In this document: positions 1-10,575 of the stretch, piece after piece
How positions within the stretch are numbered: position 1 is the stretch's first letter
Layout: the number at the start of each line of letters is the position of its first letter
Source of the DNA: Ophiosphaerella korrae
Lineage: Eukaryota; Ascomycota; Dothideomycetes; Pleosporales; Phaeosphaeriaceae
Assembly: GCA_028456385.1 (NCBI GenBank)
Contig: JALNQF010000117.1
Location: 62,001 to 126,000, forward strand
Direction of reading: 5' to 3'
Length of the DNA stretch: 64,000 bases
The notes under the pieces: generated by a model
Seen by the model: only the letters and a program-made list of their open reading frames with translations
Database searches by the model: none
Told to the model about the DNA's origin: nothing
Program-made: the position numbers and the translations under genes

Positions 1-520
1 TTAGAGAGTGGGAGGCGATGCTACTGCTACTAATAGAAGGTGAGCCTAGCAGTTACTATATAACTATACTCCTGCCGTATGTATAGCCTAGTTCAGATAG
101 AGTAGCGGCTTCAAGAAGATAGTGACCTATCTTACGGCAAGCGGAGTACTGATAATATAGCAGAAAACCTCTATAGAGCTAAATAGATCGTAGTTATAAG
201 GTATCTACTGCGAAGTTCAGATCTAAATCCTATTGAAGGAGTTTGGCTAGTCCTGAAATAGCGCGTTAAAAAGCAACTCTACGATGGCGATATATACTAG
301 GATGGGACCAAACAGCACCTCAAGAAGATACTTAGTATTATCTGGGATACTATAACTATAGAGGAAGTACAGTCTCGTATATCAGAGATGCCCTGGCGGA
401 GAAAAACTCCGATCCGAAAAGTCGTGATTTTTGAAGTTACAACACCAAAAAAAGCTCTATATCGCTCTCTATATATATACCAAAAGCCTCACTTGTATAT
501 ATCTTAATTCCAGCTTAAAA
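1..520 (+). pseudogene. Tc1/mariner-like DDE transposase relic (C-terminal part)
   Basis: Translation around 211-420 gives RSSDLNPIEGVW, the conserved block of Tc1/mariner-type DDE endonucleases that holds the last catalytic acidic residue. It is followed by a KQLYDGDIY-like stretch and a helical tail. In-frame TAG codons (about 184, 259 and 298) fall where CAG or TGG is expected, as in RIP decay. The upstream part is too degraded to follow, and the element enters from outside the window, so its 5' end and TIR are not visible. Family level is secure; the subfamily is not. Confidence 0.75.
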
Positions 521-864
521 TAATCTGTTTTCTAGCTTTGTATAGGGTTTCTTATGGGCGTAGTGAAGGCTGGCTATTTTGGCGCACGCGCTGCTTACGC
601 AATCACCATGAATTAACGCCCCACCTGGTGCTGTCTGCGACCTCCGGCCCGATATCTCCGGATGCCCTCGAGTAAACAGAACGAGTTAGTCATGCCACCA
701 CTTCGTAGGCAACCGTAGCGAGGAATCACCCACCCACCACCCATCTCATGCCAATGTTCCACCACGAGTTTTCAAGCCTTTGTCTGACTAGGTTCTTGGA
801 TATCGGGAGTTGGTATGACTAGGGCTTGCTTCCGTTGACCTAATTTCACTTCGCAGGCCTTCCA
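521..864. other. Intergenic, no gene recognised
   Basis: Mixed-composition sequence between the transposase relic and the DUF4238 gene. The A+T-rich left edge (521-545) looks like the tail of the transposon relic. No conserved coding segment is seen on either strand. It may contain the promoter of the following gene. Confidence 0.4.
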
Positions 865-2708
865 ATGGCAGCTCATGCGATTCAATACCACCACTACATA
901 CCTCGCTTCATCCTGAGGCGATTCGCCCACGGAGACTTTGAAACAAAGAGGTAAGAATGTCAATATCTTGGCCCAAAGCTATGCTCTGATAGGGATATAG
1001 TTCCACACGGGACGGTATTCTACATGTATTCGACGGGTCCAGTGGACAATTTTACCTGGGAGAAGTCGAGAAGACTTGCGGCACACAAAACCTCTACTAC
1101 AACGCGAACGACACTGATCCGATGAGAATCGAGCATCTCTTCAGCAAGCTGGAGTCCAAAACTAGCATGATTTTTACTAAGATCAGTACCGCTGTAGCCG
1201 AAGGTCAAGACCATATCGACATACTTGAGAAGGATATTCACATTCTTTTCAAGTTTATGAACCTTAAGACGCTCCGAGAAGTACAGAGACGAGATCAACA
1301 GCTCTTACCGTGAGAACGACTTCATGTTTCAACGACTGTTTGAGGCCTCGAGAAAGAGTGGCCGGTCTGGCGATCCGGGCCAATCCTGGCTCGACCACTT
1401 GCTCTACCTCCTGGAGACTAGTCACGAGAACCTCCTCATAGATGCCGAAAAGACTGACCACAATGCTACAGCAGACACATATAAGCACTTCATCGAAAGC
1501 TATGCCCTTCAGATTTGGAAAGCAGCTGATGGCTACGAGTTCTTCCTCAATGACAGTATGATCGATTTCGAGGGCGATACGCAATCCTTCTTGGAAGCAG
1601 AAGTGAAAGGAATTGGGACTCAACCTATATGGATGACTACGGAGGACTTAATTCATCTCATCCTTCCCATCAACCCGGAAGTAGCTGTTATCTTCTGCAA
1701 TGAGTCGCGATGCTGGGAGTCGCCTTTCGCTGACAGAATGCATCGGCTCAAGATACCCTACCCCCAGAACAGCCTGTTGAAGAACGCACCACACAAGGAT
1801 ATCGTCAATGTCCATGTACCAAGTGAGAGGAGGGGCAAGAAGAGATGGCCCGCAACTGCAGCGTGGCGAGTGAACATCGGGACCCTATCTCGAGACCACC
1901 ATCAAATCCTCGCATCTTACTCACTCAGTCACGCTGAATCATTTGTTGTAGTCCGACGCAGGGCGCGATTTGAGAGAGCCAGAAGAGAGTTGGAGGCGTT
2001 CAGTAAGAAAATAACTGAAGTGTGGAAGAGCCAGGGGATTCGGTTTGGCTATCAGGATACCCAGCGACAGCGTAAAGAAGAAGAAGAAGAAGAACCTCCC
2101 AGCCAGGAGCAAAGAGCGAGAATAGAACGCAGCCATATGTCCGCCCTCGACAGGTGGTCAGCATGATCACCACTACACATGAGCCTCTACAAAGAACCAA
2201 GGACAATGTGCTGAAGTCCTGGTTGGCAATTAGCGCTCTCGAGGTTTACCGAGTGAAACATATCGTTACTCCCCCATCGAGTTCAGACACTGAGTCCTCG
2301 CACTTCAGCGTTATGCATCCGGCCTTCAAAGCAGCTCTCGAAGCTGCATACCCTCTGCAACATCCGGACCATAGGGATCTTGTCACCATTAACTTTGGCC
2401 AATTCGTCAGCTATGGCATCGGGGAGGAGATGTTTGTTCAGCTAACTTTGAAGATCGATTCGAAGATTTCAGAGTTGGTCCACGCAGACCCCTTCCATAC
2501 CCACTGGGAAGCCTGCGCAACAAACTTACGGCCTCCTGAGCGACCTCTATTACAGGTTGATGAGGGCCTCAGCGAAGAGCCTGCTCGTCTTGAAAAAGAC
2601 TTGCTTGGAAATCCCTCTTTCCAATCAATTGTCAGGTTAGCCCAGGGTTTCGATGTTCTCAAATGGATGTTTGAAGAACGGCAAGACATTCTAGCGACTT
2701 TCGTTTAG
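865..2708 (+). pseudogene. DUF4238 protein gene with two frameshifts
   Basis: Exon 1 (865-950) encodes MAAHAI followed by QYHHYIPRFILRRF, the N-terminal signature of fungal DUF4238 proteins. A 50 nt intron follows (951-1000, GTAAGA...ATATAG). Exon 2 (from 1001) continues through a CGTQNLYY-like segment and RIEHLFSKLESK in frame. Near 1273-1276 the frame shifts (LKTL, then EKYRDEINSS) and stays open to about 2153. There SALDR shifts again into VVSMITTTHEPLQ, which runs to the TAG at 2706. Family order is preserved throughout, so this was one gene of roughly 590 residues. A poly-Glu run (about 2075-2095) lies near the C-terminus. The biochemical function of DUF4238 is not established. Two frameshifts suggest a recent pseudogene; sequencing errors would be the alternative. 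Confidence 0.8.
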
Positions 2709-2856
2709 CAGATTGCGGTGTCTATGGAAGCTATGCAACCCCGGGTTACTCGGATTCGTCTGACGCGAGAGTAGTCTCAGCACAAGCTTCCAATCTGGGG
2801 GTGGACAGAATTCATATTGATGGTGAAAAGCGTTTCTAGCGCTTAACTAATGAATT

Positions 2857-3060
2857 ATGTCAAGTAAACATTGGCGTAAGGAGCTCCGCCTGCCGGCACT
2901 CGACGGCGGCGGCGTCCGCGAATTGTCGGCGCTGATGATCCTCGAGCGGCTCATGGTGCGGGCGCTGCAAGGCTACGGGGAGGCGCTTGGCCTGAGGCAC
3001 ACATTGATACTAGACACGGTCAATAACCCATATCAAGAGCGACCGCGCATATTACTCTAA
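2857..3060 (+). pseudogene. Patatin-like phospholipase N-terminal fragment
   Basis: The 67-codon ORF contains LRLPALDGGGVRELSALMIL. This closely matches the oxyanion-hole block (DGGGxRG) at the start of patatin-like phospholipase domains in fungal STAND proteins. The G after R is replaced by E, and no GxSxG nucleophile elbow follows before the stop at 3058. The segment 2880-3000 is more G+C-rich than its surroundings. I read it as the broken-off start of a patatin or patatin-NACHT gene. Confidence 0.6.
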
Positions 3061-3183
3061 ATACTTCAACCATTAATCAGCACACGTGATTCGGTTGCGA
3101 ATGCGGGCGAAGCGCATTAGCAGAATATAGCTAAGAAATTGAGAGTAGCTTTATGTACCTACAGCTAGTGTCAAAAACAATAT

Positions 3184-3382
3184 TGTCAGATTTGATGGTC
3201 ACTGAGTTCCTCTCCTGTCAAAGGGATGCGTCGTAGCTAAGTTGGTGCTTTGTGGTTGAGATAGTGGCGAGCTAGTATCGCGCACTAGCATCGCGCACGC
3301 GATGCCAGATCGATCGCCATCACCATCTCAATCGTCATTTGAATCGATTCATGGGCTGGCTCGTGAGCCAGCTCATCTGACA
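3184..3382. mobile_element. TGTCAGAT-ended TIR element, copy 1 (short)
   Basis: Starts TGTCAGATTTGATGGTCACT and ends CCAGCTCATCTGACA. Shares the internal blocks AAAGGGATGCG, GCTAAGTTGGTG and CGATCGATCGCCATC with six other copies here. At 199 bp it is the shortest copy and lacks the central part of the longer ones. It has no coding capacity. A non-autonomous (MITE-like) element is the simplest reading; no clear target-site duplication was found. Confidence 0.65.
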
Positions 3383-3884
3383 CGTTCTATCTTATCAATT
3401 CCATAAATTATACGCAATAGCTAGGTAGCACAATAGAGTTATACCCTTTGACGATAACTTTGTTAGGATTGATATCCTTAGCACTTACCTATATGTCACT
3501 GCTTTATCGCCTTGTGAACTAGAGATAGCTGCTCCTAGCGTGAGTCGGTTGAGGTAGTTACTTTAGGTTTAGCCTTAGTGTATAAAGTCAGCCATCCTAG
3601 CCCAATATTAGTCAATCAACTTCTTAGACAATGAATTGGAGGCGTTAGAATGGCATTCACAGCTGCAAGCATGTACCACTCTCCCTATCGCTCTTAGTCC
3701 TAGTACGGATCTAGTCCCAGGACATACACTTGTCCTAGGATTGTTAAAACAGGTGATAGTTCTTTGACTGATTGTTCGGTTCGTTTATTGTCTGTCTAGA
3801 CTGAGGGGCATACCGTCTATATATATGTACGCGGCGCCGACTCGTGTCACGTGTTCCTTGTCTCAGCCGCCGTGATGTTTGACA

Positions 3885-4072
3885 GTCCTAGGACCACCAA
3901 TATCCTAGGAATACCAATGTCCCGTTGGTATTCGTTAATTTGAAATGGTTCTGGGGCGTTGGTGGTCCTGGGACGTTGGTGGTTCTGGGGCGTTGATGGT
4001 CCTGGGACATTGGTAACCTGCCAAGCACGGAATACATCCGTCCAAGGACATGCAATGTCCCAGGACCACCAA
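3885..4072. repeat. G-rich minisatellite with inverted flanks
   Basis: About 18 bp units of the type TTGGTGGTCCTGGGACG recur between 3955 and 4015. They are bounded on both sides by inverted versions (CCTAGGACCACCAA at the left, GTCCCAGGACCACCAA at the right). Related pieces lie just upstream (about 3715-3740). The stretch could fold into a long hairpin. No gene overlaps it. Confidence 0.6.
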
Positions 4073-5435
4073 TTGAGAGTAGAGCTGAAATTTGGACAGC
4101 ATTTTCTCCTCAGGTATGGGGTTTGTTTACTATCTTAATATAGTAGACAACCGAAATAGCGAAAGTATACACTTGCAGCGGTGGCGATACTTAGTATTAT
4201 TTCGCTTATTTTCAGACCTAAAGGCTTGGAGCGGACAAGGGTACTATTATTAGTGCCGATTGCGTTAGAAATAGATCCGACCAAGAACTGAGGTGCTATC
4301 AGGATTCACTGATTGAAAGATGAAAGTCAAATGAACGTACACGTCCATCCCTGCGCGGCAAAAAACCTTGTGCGGCGAGAACCCGCCAGTGCTTGCCACC
4401 ACAACACAGTCGACAACAATCGAGAAGCGCTAATAATTTCGGGATAGAGAGCTTACATACTAGGCTTTGTCTATAGCTTATTTCTTCTATAGCAAACTCC
4501 CGCTTCGCTGGTAATACCATAATTCACTATCGATATGCACGACAGCGCCACTTCGGACAGCCTCAGATTGACCAGAGAGATCGTGCATCCTGCTAAGAAC
4601 TTGTCAAGCTGTAGATTAACATAAGGAGACCGTATCCCAAGTACGGTATTTAGATATCTAAGCCCGTTGCGCTTTAGTAGCAACTCGTAGCCACATCAAG
4701 CGGGGTCGATGAGCGGGAGCCCCACTTCCTAGCTGTATTTTGATACTGCTGACTTCAGGCTGTTGTTGCACTAGCCTGGCCCGGGTTGGGCGGCTTGGCT
4801 AAGGCTTACTTCGAGCATGACTCGAGCATGACTCGCTCGAACACGTGCCCACTTCGTAGCGTGACCTATCGCAAGCCACGGTATTTCGGAGACTGAGCGT
4901 GGGCGCTCGTGTGCAGTCGTTCTCTCGCTCGTCTCTTACTATCACCATAGTCGCTGTAAACCGAGCCAACCGGGTGCTTGCAGAAACCTTCCACATGGAA
5001 AACAAAGGCCCAACGGCAGCAATGCCTCACCCACCAAATGCTCTAAAGATGTTGCGCAACGAGTCGGTCGGCCCTTTGGCGAACGCTGTGGCTGGGGCGT
5101 TTGGCTACCTCTCACAGTTACATGCACATCAAGGCTCATGTCACTGCTATACAGCCAGCCACACCTACCCCACCTGGAGGCCAGCCTATCGCCTTCACAA
5201 CCCTCGATCTTACATAGCAACCCTTTAGATTCGCATTGGGTTTTTATTATAGCCTTTACTTTTTTTTATATGCGTTTGCTGACCTTGCCCTCTTAGGCGA
5301 ACGTTTTCAGTAGATGAGTGGGTTGCTGCCCTTGTCGCACTAGGTTGCCGCCCTAGGTTGCCGCCCTAGGTTGCCGCCTTCAGCCTCCCGTCCCTCGTCC
5401 TACTATACGCACCTTTTCCAACCCTCCGCAGAACG
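4073..5435. other. Intergenic, no supported gene
   Basis: Short ORFs exist on both strands but none shows a recognisable domain or convincing exon continuation. Local features are a direct repeat of CGAGCATGACT near 4810-4830 and three copies of a CCTAGGTTGCCGC unit at 5340-5380, just before the HET-domain gene. The last 200 bp probably hold that gene's promoter. Confidence 0.4.
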
Positions 5436-8400
5436 ATGCGTCTCTTGCGGCGCAGCAGCAATAGTGAGCTCAGTCTCACTGATCTGGCAGGAGAAGATAC
5501 GATCCCACCCTATGCGATACTATCCCATACATGGGGCTCAGATGCTGAGGAAGTGACCTTCGAAGACGTGATAAATAGCACAGGCAAGGACAAGGAAGGC
5601 TATAAGAAGACCCGGTTCTGTGGCGAGCAGGCAGAGCAGGATGGCCTGCAACACTTCTGGGTCGATACCTGTTGCATCAATAAGGCAAATAGGGTTGAGC
5701 TCTCGCAGGCTATCAACTCAATGTTCTGCTGGTATCGCGATGCCACTCGATGCTACGTCTACCTATCAGATGTCACACTAGGCGAAAGAGAAGTAGGTAG
5801 CGAGCTTTCTCAGTCCGCTTGGGAGACAGCTTTTCGGGAGAGCAAATGGTTTACTCGGGGCTGGACACTCCAGGAGCTCTTAGCCCCAGGGCACGTAGAG
5901 TTCTTCAACCAAAACTGGAGGAAACTTGGCGACAGAATCACTAAAGCAACCCATCTGCGAGGGAACAGGGATACCTGATGCAGCACTATCAGGCGCTCCG
6001 TTATCCCAGTTTAGTATCCAGGAACGACTATCGTGGAGCGAAAACCGGCAAACCAAACTCGGGGAAGACAGAGCGTATTGTTTGCTAGGCATTTTTGGTG
6101 TCTACTTATCCCGTTTCTATGGCGAAGGAGCAGACGGAGCGTTTACACGTCTCATGGACGAAATCCACAAGCTGGGCAAATGTATCCAAGACCTCCGACT
6201 TACTGACCCTTGCGATGATAAGAAACGTATCGAGGATACTAAGGGCGGTCTGCTGAAGGACTCGTACTGCTGGGTCTTTGACAACGCCGAGTTCAAACAA
6301 TGGCGAGATAACAAGCAGAGTCGACTACTCTGGATCAAGGGCGATCCTGGTAAAGGCAAAACGATGCTGCTGTGCGGCATCATTGACCAATTGAGGGAGT
6401 CGAAGGCTAATCTTCTCTCCTTCCACTTCTGTCAGGCCACAGACTCGCGCTTGAACAGTGCGACAGCGATACTGCGAGGGCTGCTGTACATGCTAGTTGA
6501 TCAGCAGCCCTCACTTGTCTCACACTTCCGGAAGAAGTACGACCAGGCAGGCAGAGCTCTGTTTGAGGATGCAAATGCCTGGGTGGCCTTGACGGATATT
6601 TTCACGAACATTCTACAAGACACGAACCTGCACACCACGTACCTGATTGTTGACGCGTTGGACGAATGCATCACCGACTTGCCCAAGTTGCTGAACTTTG
6701 TGGCCCAGAACTCCGTTGTATCCTCTCGCGTCAAGTGGATAGTTTCTAGTCGCAACTGGCCGGAGATTGATGAACAGCTAGAGCGAGCAGGCCACAAGGT
6801 AAGGCTTAGCCTCGAGCTCAACGCAGAAGCGGTGTCAACAGCTGTGAAAACCTTCATCGAGCAGAAGGTGTACCAATTAGCGCAAAACAAGAACTACAGT
6901 GAGTGGACCCGAAATGCTGTGCACGGGCATCTGGCATCCAATGCGAACGACACCTTCCTCTGGGTAGCGCTGGTGTGTCAAGAGCTCGAAAAGACGGCGA
7001 CACGAAACGTGGTGAAGAAACTCAACTCGTTCCCACCAGGACTGGACTCCCTGTACGAGCGGATGATGCAGCAGATCAGCAAGTCGGACGATGCAGAACT
7101 CTGCAAGCGGGTATTAGCGTCAATCGTGCTCGTCTATCGGCCAATCATAGTGAAGGAGCTAGTGGCCCTCGTCAAACAGCTTGAAGACATAGCTAGCGAC
7201 AGGGAGTTACGGGAGATTATTAGCCTCTGTGGTTCATTCCTTACTCTGCGAGAAGAGACTATTTACTTTGTGCATCAATCGGCCAAGGACTATCTCTTCG
7301 CTAAGGCAGCTCAAGAAGTTTTTCCATTAGGAAAGGAGGAAATCCATTACACTATCTATACTAGGTCACTCAAGCTAATGTCTAGAACCATGCGGCGGGA
7401 TGTGTACGGCCTGCAAGCACTGGGATATCCTATTGAGGAGGTCAAACAGCCAGACTCCGATCCATTAGCAGCATCGCGCTACTCGTGTGTCTACTGGATC
7501 GACCATCTGTGCGACTCGACTCCTGTATCATCAAGGGTCTATGCGGAAGATCTGCAAGATAGAGGCGCCGTTGACGTGTTCTTACGGGAGAAATTTCTGT
7601 ACTGGCTGGAGGCACTTAGTTTGTGCAGGAGTATGCCGAAAGGCGTAGTCTCGGTGGCAAAACTATGGTATCTGGTTCAGGTGTGTTTAAAGTTAGCAAC
7701 TTAATTAGATTGTTTCTATGCTAACAAAGAGTAGAGAAGAAAAGAGTTAACCTCATTTACTAAGCTTGTTTACGATGCGCATCGGTTTGTTATGTATTAC
7801 AAGGGGGTAATCGAGAGTAGCCCTCTTCAGGCGTATATGTCTGCGCTATTGTTCAGTCCGACAAAGAGCTTAGTGAGAAGGCTGTTTCAGCACGAAGAAC
7901 CACAATGGATCACTATCAAGCCAGCTATGGGTGACGGCTGGAGCGCGTGCCTTCAGACGCTCGAGGGCCATAGCAACGATGTCAACTCAGTGGCCTTCTC
8001 GCACGACTCGACCCGGCTGGTATCAGCGTCAAGGGAAACCACCGTCAAGATCTGGGATGCGAGCAGCGGCGCGTGCCTTCAGACGCTCAAGGGCCATAGC
8101 AACGATGTCAACTCAGTGGCCTTCTCGCACGACTCGACCCGGCTGGTATCAGCGTCGAGGGACAGCATCGTCAAGATCTGGGATGCGAGCAGCGGCGCGT
8201 GCCTTCAGACGCTCGAGGGCCACAGGGACTGGGTCAACTCAGTGGCCTTCTCGCACGACTCGGCCCGGCTGGCATCAGCGTCAAGGGACACCACCGTCAA
8301 GATCTGGGATGCGAGCAGCGGCGCGTGCCTTCAGACGCTCGAGGGCCATAGCAACGATGTCAGCTCAGTGGCCTTCTCGCACGACTCGACCCGGCTAGCA

Positions 8401-9795
8401 TCAGCGTCGTACGACACCACCGTCAAGATCTGGGATGTGAGCAGCGGCGCGTGCCTTCAGACGCTTGAGGGCCATAGCAGCATTGTCAACTCAGTGGCCT
8501 TCTCGCACGACTCGACCCGGCTGGCATCAGCGTCAAGGGACACCACCGTCAAGATCTGGGATGTGAGCAGCGGCGCGTGCCTTCAGACGCTCGAGGGCCA
8601 TAGCAGCACTGTCAGCTCAGTGGCCTTCTCGCACGACTCGACCCGGCTGGCATCAGCGTCGTACGACACCACCGTCAAGATCTGGGATGCGAGCAGCGGC
8701 GCGTGCCTGCAGACGCTCAAGGGCCATAGCAACACTGTCAACTCAGTGACCTTCTCGCACGACTCGGCCTGGCTAGCATCGGCATCGTACGACACCACTA
8801 TCAAGATCTGGGATGCGAGCAGCGGCGCGTGCCTTCAGACGCTCGAGGGCCACAGCAACACTGTCAGCTCAGTGGCCTTCTTGCACGGCTCGACCCGGCT
8901 GGTATCAGCGTCGAGGGACAGCACCGTCAAGATCTGGGATGCGAGCAGCGGTGCGTGCCTGCAGACGCTCGAGGGCCAGAGCGACTGGGTCAGCTCAGTA
9001 GCCTTCTCGCACGACTCGGCCTGGCTAGCATCGGTGTCGGACGGCACCACTATCAAGATCTGGGATGCGAGCAGCGGCGCGTGCCTGCAGACGCTCAAGG
9101 GCCACAGCGACCGTGTCAACTCAGTGACCTTCTCGCGCGACTCGGCCTGGTTGGCATCGGTGTCGTGGGACGCCACTATCAAGATCTGGGATGCAAGCAG
9201 CGGCGCGTGCCTGCAGACGCTCGAGGGCCACAGCGACTGGGTCAACTCAGTGACCTTCTCGCACGACTCGGCCTGGTTGGCATCGGCGTCGTGGGACACC
9301 ACTATCAAGATCTGGGATGCGAGCAGCGGCGCGTGCCTTCAGACGCTCGAGGGCCACAGCGACTGGGTCAACTCAGTGGTCTTCTCGCACGACTCGGCCC
9401 GGCTGGCATCGGCGTCGGACGACACCACCGTCAAGATCTGGGATGCGAGCAGCGGCGCGTGTCTACGGACGCTTAGTATCGGAACGGCTCTTGTTAAGTT
9501 GTCATTCGACGCTACTGATTCCTGCCTCTACACCGACATCGGTACCATCAATATCAATGCAGAAGCAGTTACTAGTATTACGAGTATTACAACAGATGCT
9601 ACAACGCCTCAATATCTACAGTATCCAGGCGCAGGCATTAGCTCGGACGGGATGTGGATTACGTATAGCGGCAAACATATGCTCTGGATGCCATCGGAGT
9701 ACCGAGCACAGTGCTCATCTGTGTGTGGGAAAAATGTTGGCGTTGGTGTTGGATCTGGCAGAGTATGGATATGCAGTGTCGACCTTAGTGAATGA
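5436..9795 (+). CDS. HET-NACHT-WD40 (HNWD, HET-E-like) incompatibility protein, one frameshift
   Basis: The order is HET domain (PPYAILSHTWG, FWVDTCCINK, WFTRGWTLQELLAP), NACHT NTPase (Walker A GDPGKGKT near 6340; Walker B LIVDALDEC near 6650), then twelve 42-residue WD40 units. This is the architecture of Podospora HET-E, HET-D and HET-R, where WD40 recognition of a non-self partner triggers HET-driven cell death. Start 5436 is chosen because MRLLRRSS fits the family start. The frame shifts once near 5935, between KLGDR and ESLKQPICEG-like sequence, by loss of about one base. A 54 nt intron (7681-7734, GTGTGT...GAGTAG, branch GCTAAC) or a 66 nt variant ending at 7746 removes the stop at 7702 and joins NACHT to the WD40 exon. 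Estimated length is about 1,435 residues, near HET-E size. It is either a young pseudogene or carries a base-calling error; everything else is intact. Confidence 0.9.
7948..9459 (+). repeat. Twelve tandem 126-bp WD40 repeats
   Basis: Twelve complete units of exactly 126 bp begin at the TGC of CLQTLEGH and end at SSGA; a thirteenth diverges after CLRTL. Most of each unit is identical (SVAFSHDS, KIWDASSGA). Differences concentrate at unit residues 9-11, 13, 22-23 and 29-32, plus 6, 16, 25, 33 and 38. In WD40 propellers such positions lie largely on the binding face. Near identity of DNA implies ongoing unequal exchange or gene conversion between units. Confidence 0.9.
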
Positions 9796-9838
9796 ATGAA
9801 GCAACTAAGAAGGCTTTAGTCGGTGCTTTCCATTCTCT

Positions 9839-10296
9839 TGTCAGATTTAAGGGCTACAAGCTGATAGATGTGGACCGGGATAGCAATTGAAGGTATGTGA
9901 TGATTGTTCGTGATAATTGAGTCACTAATTGATTGTAAACGATTGTCGAGATTGTATTGAGTGGAACTCGAGTAGGAGTTGAATTGATTGATTGCTCTGT
10001 CTATCATCCGCCTGCCGGCTCCTATTGATAACCTTCGTGTTGCACTTTGATTATTCTCATGCTGAAGGATTGCCCTTTGCTGAGCTGGCGCGTTACCTGA
10101 TTGTGGCTCTCCTGTTAAGGGATGCGCCGTAGCTGAGTTGGTGTGTCGCCACAGATTCTGGGTGTTCCTGGAATCTACTAATTGGCTCGCTTAGCTAGTT
10201 GTGCGCACGTGCGCGTACGCGAGCATTGCGCGTGCGATACTCGATCGATCGCCATCTGAGCCAGCTCAGCTCCATCTGGCAGCGTTACATCTGACA
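9839..10296. mobile_element. TGTCAGAT-ended TIR element, copy 2
   Basis: A 458 bp copy, TGTCAGATTTAAGG...GTTACATCTGACA, beginning 43 bp after the HNWD stop codon. Contains the family blocks ATTGATAACCTTCGTG, GGATGCGCCGTAGCTGAG, CGCCACAGATTC and CGATCGATCGCCATC. No ORF. The end facing the gene is the TTTGA-type end. Confidence 0.7.
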
Positions 10297-10429
10297 CACC
10301 CCTCCAGCTTGAGAACTCTTGTCAAGCTAGAACTATATTAGGTAAGTGCTAGTTTATCGAGTTGAGCTTGAATTTTATCGAGAGGTACTTCATATATTAC
10401 ATAGTACTCCTTCACTTCTACCTAGGCTA

Positions 10430-10575
10430 GTAAATAGGTCGGGGTTGGGCTAGGGTTAGCTTAGCTTATATCAGACCCTAACCCAACCCCAACCCCAACC
10501 CTAATTGATGCCAAGCGTGGGGGGTTAGGTTGGGGTCGTACAGACGCGTGTTGGGGTTGGGTCGCACGGACTGGG
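10430..10575. repeat. Telomere-like G-rich palindromic tract
   Basis: Degenerate GGGTTA/GGGGTTGGG words on one side (from about 10440) face CCCTAACCCAACCCCAACCC on the other, with further GGGGTTAGGTTGGGG near 10520-10560. The left edge, CTAGGCTAGTAAATAGGTCG, closely matches a second tract at about 30370. It could be a relic of TTAGGG-type interstitial telomeric DNA or a small dispersed hairpin repeat. The matching edge in both copies favours the latter. Confidence 0.5.

Noticed and set aside
7681..7746. HNWD and WD40 parts as two separate genes because of the TAA at 7702
   Set aside because: Both parts are in the same frame, a GT-AG interval with a GCTAAC branch site removes the stop, and the joined order equals known HNWD proteins.
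7931..9799. Long alternative-frame and antisense ORFs across the WD40 array (Arg/Ser-rich and Leu-rich products)
   Set aside because: They are periodic shadows of the 126-bp repeat. The WD40 frame alone shows a known fold and continues into the family C-terminus.
10430..10575. True chromosome end
   Set aside because: Genes and repeats continue normally on both sides, the repeats are degenerate, and a similar tract with the same edge occurs at 30365.
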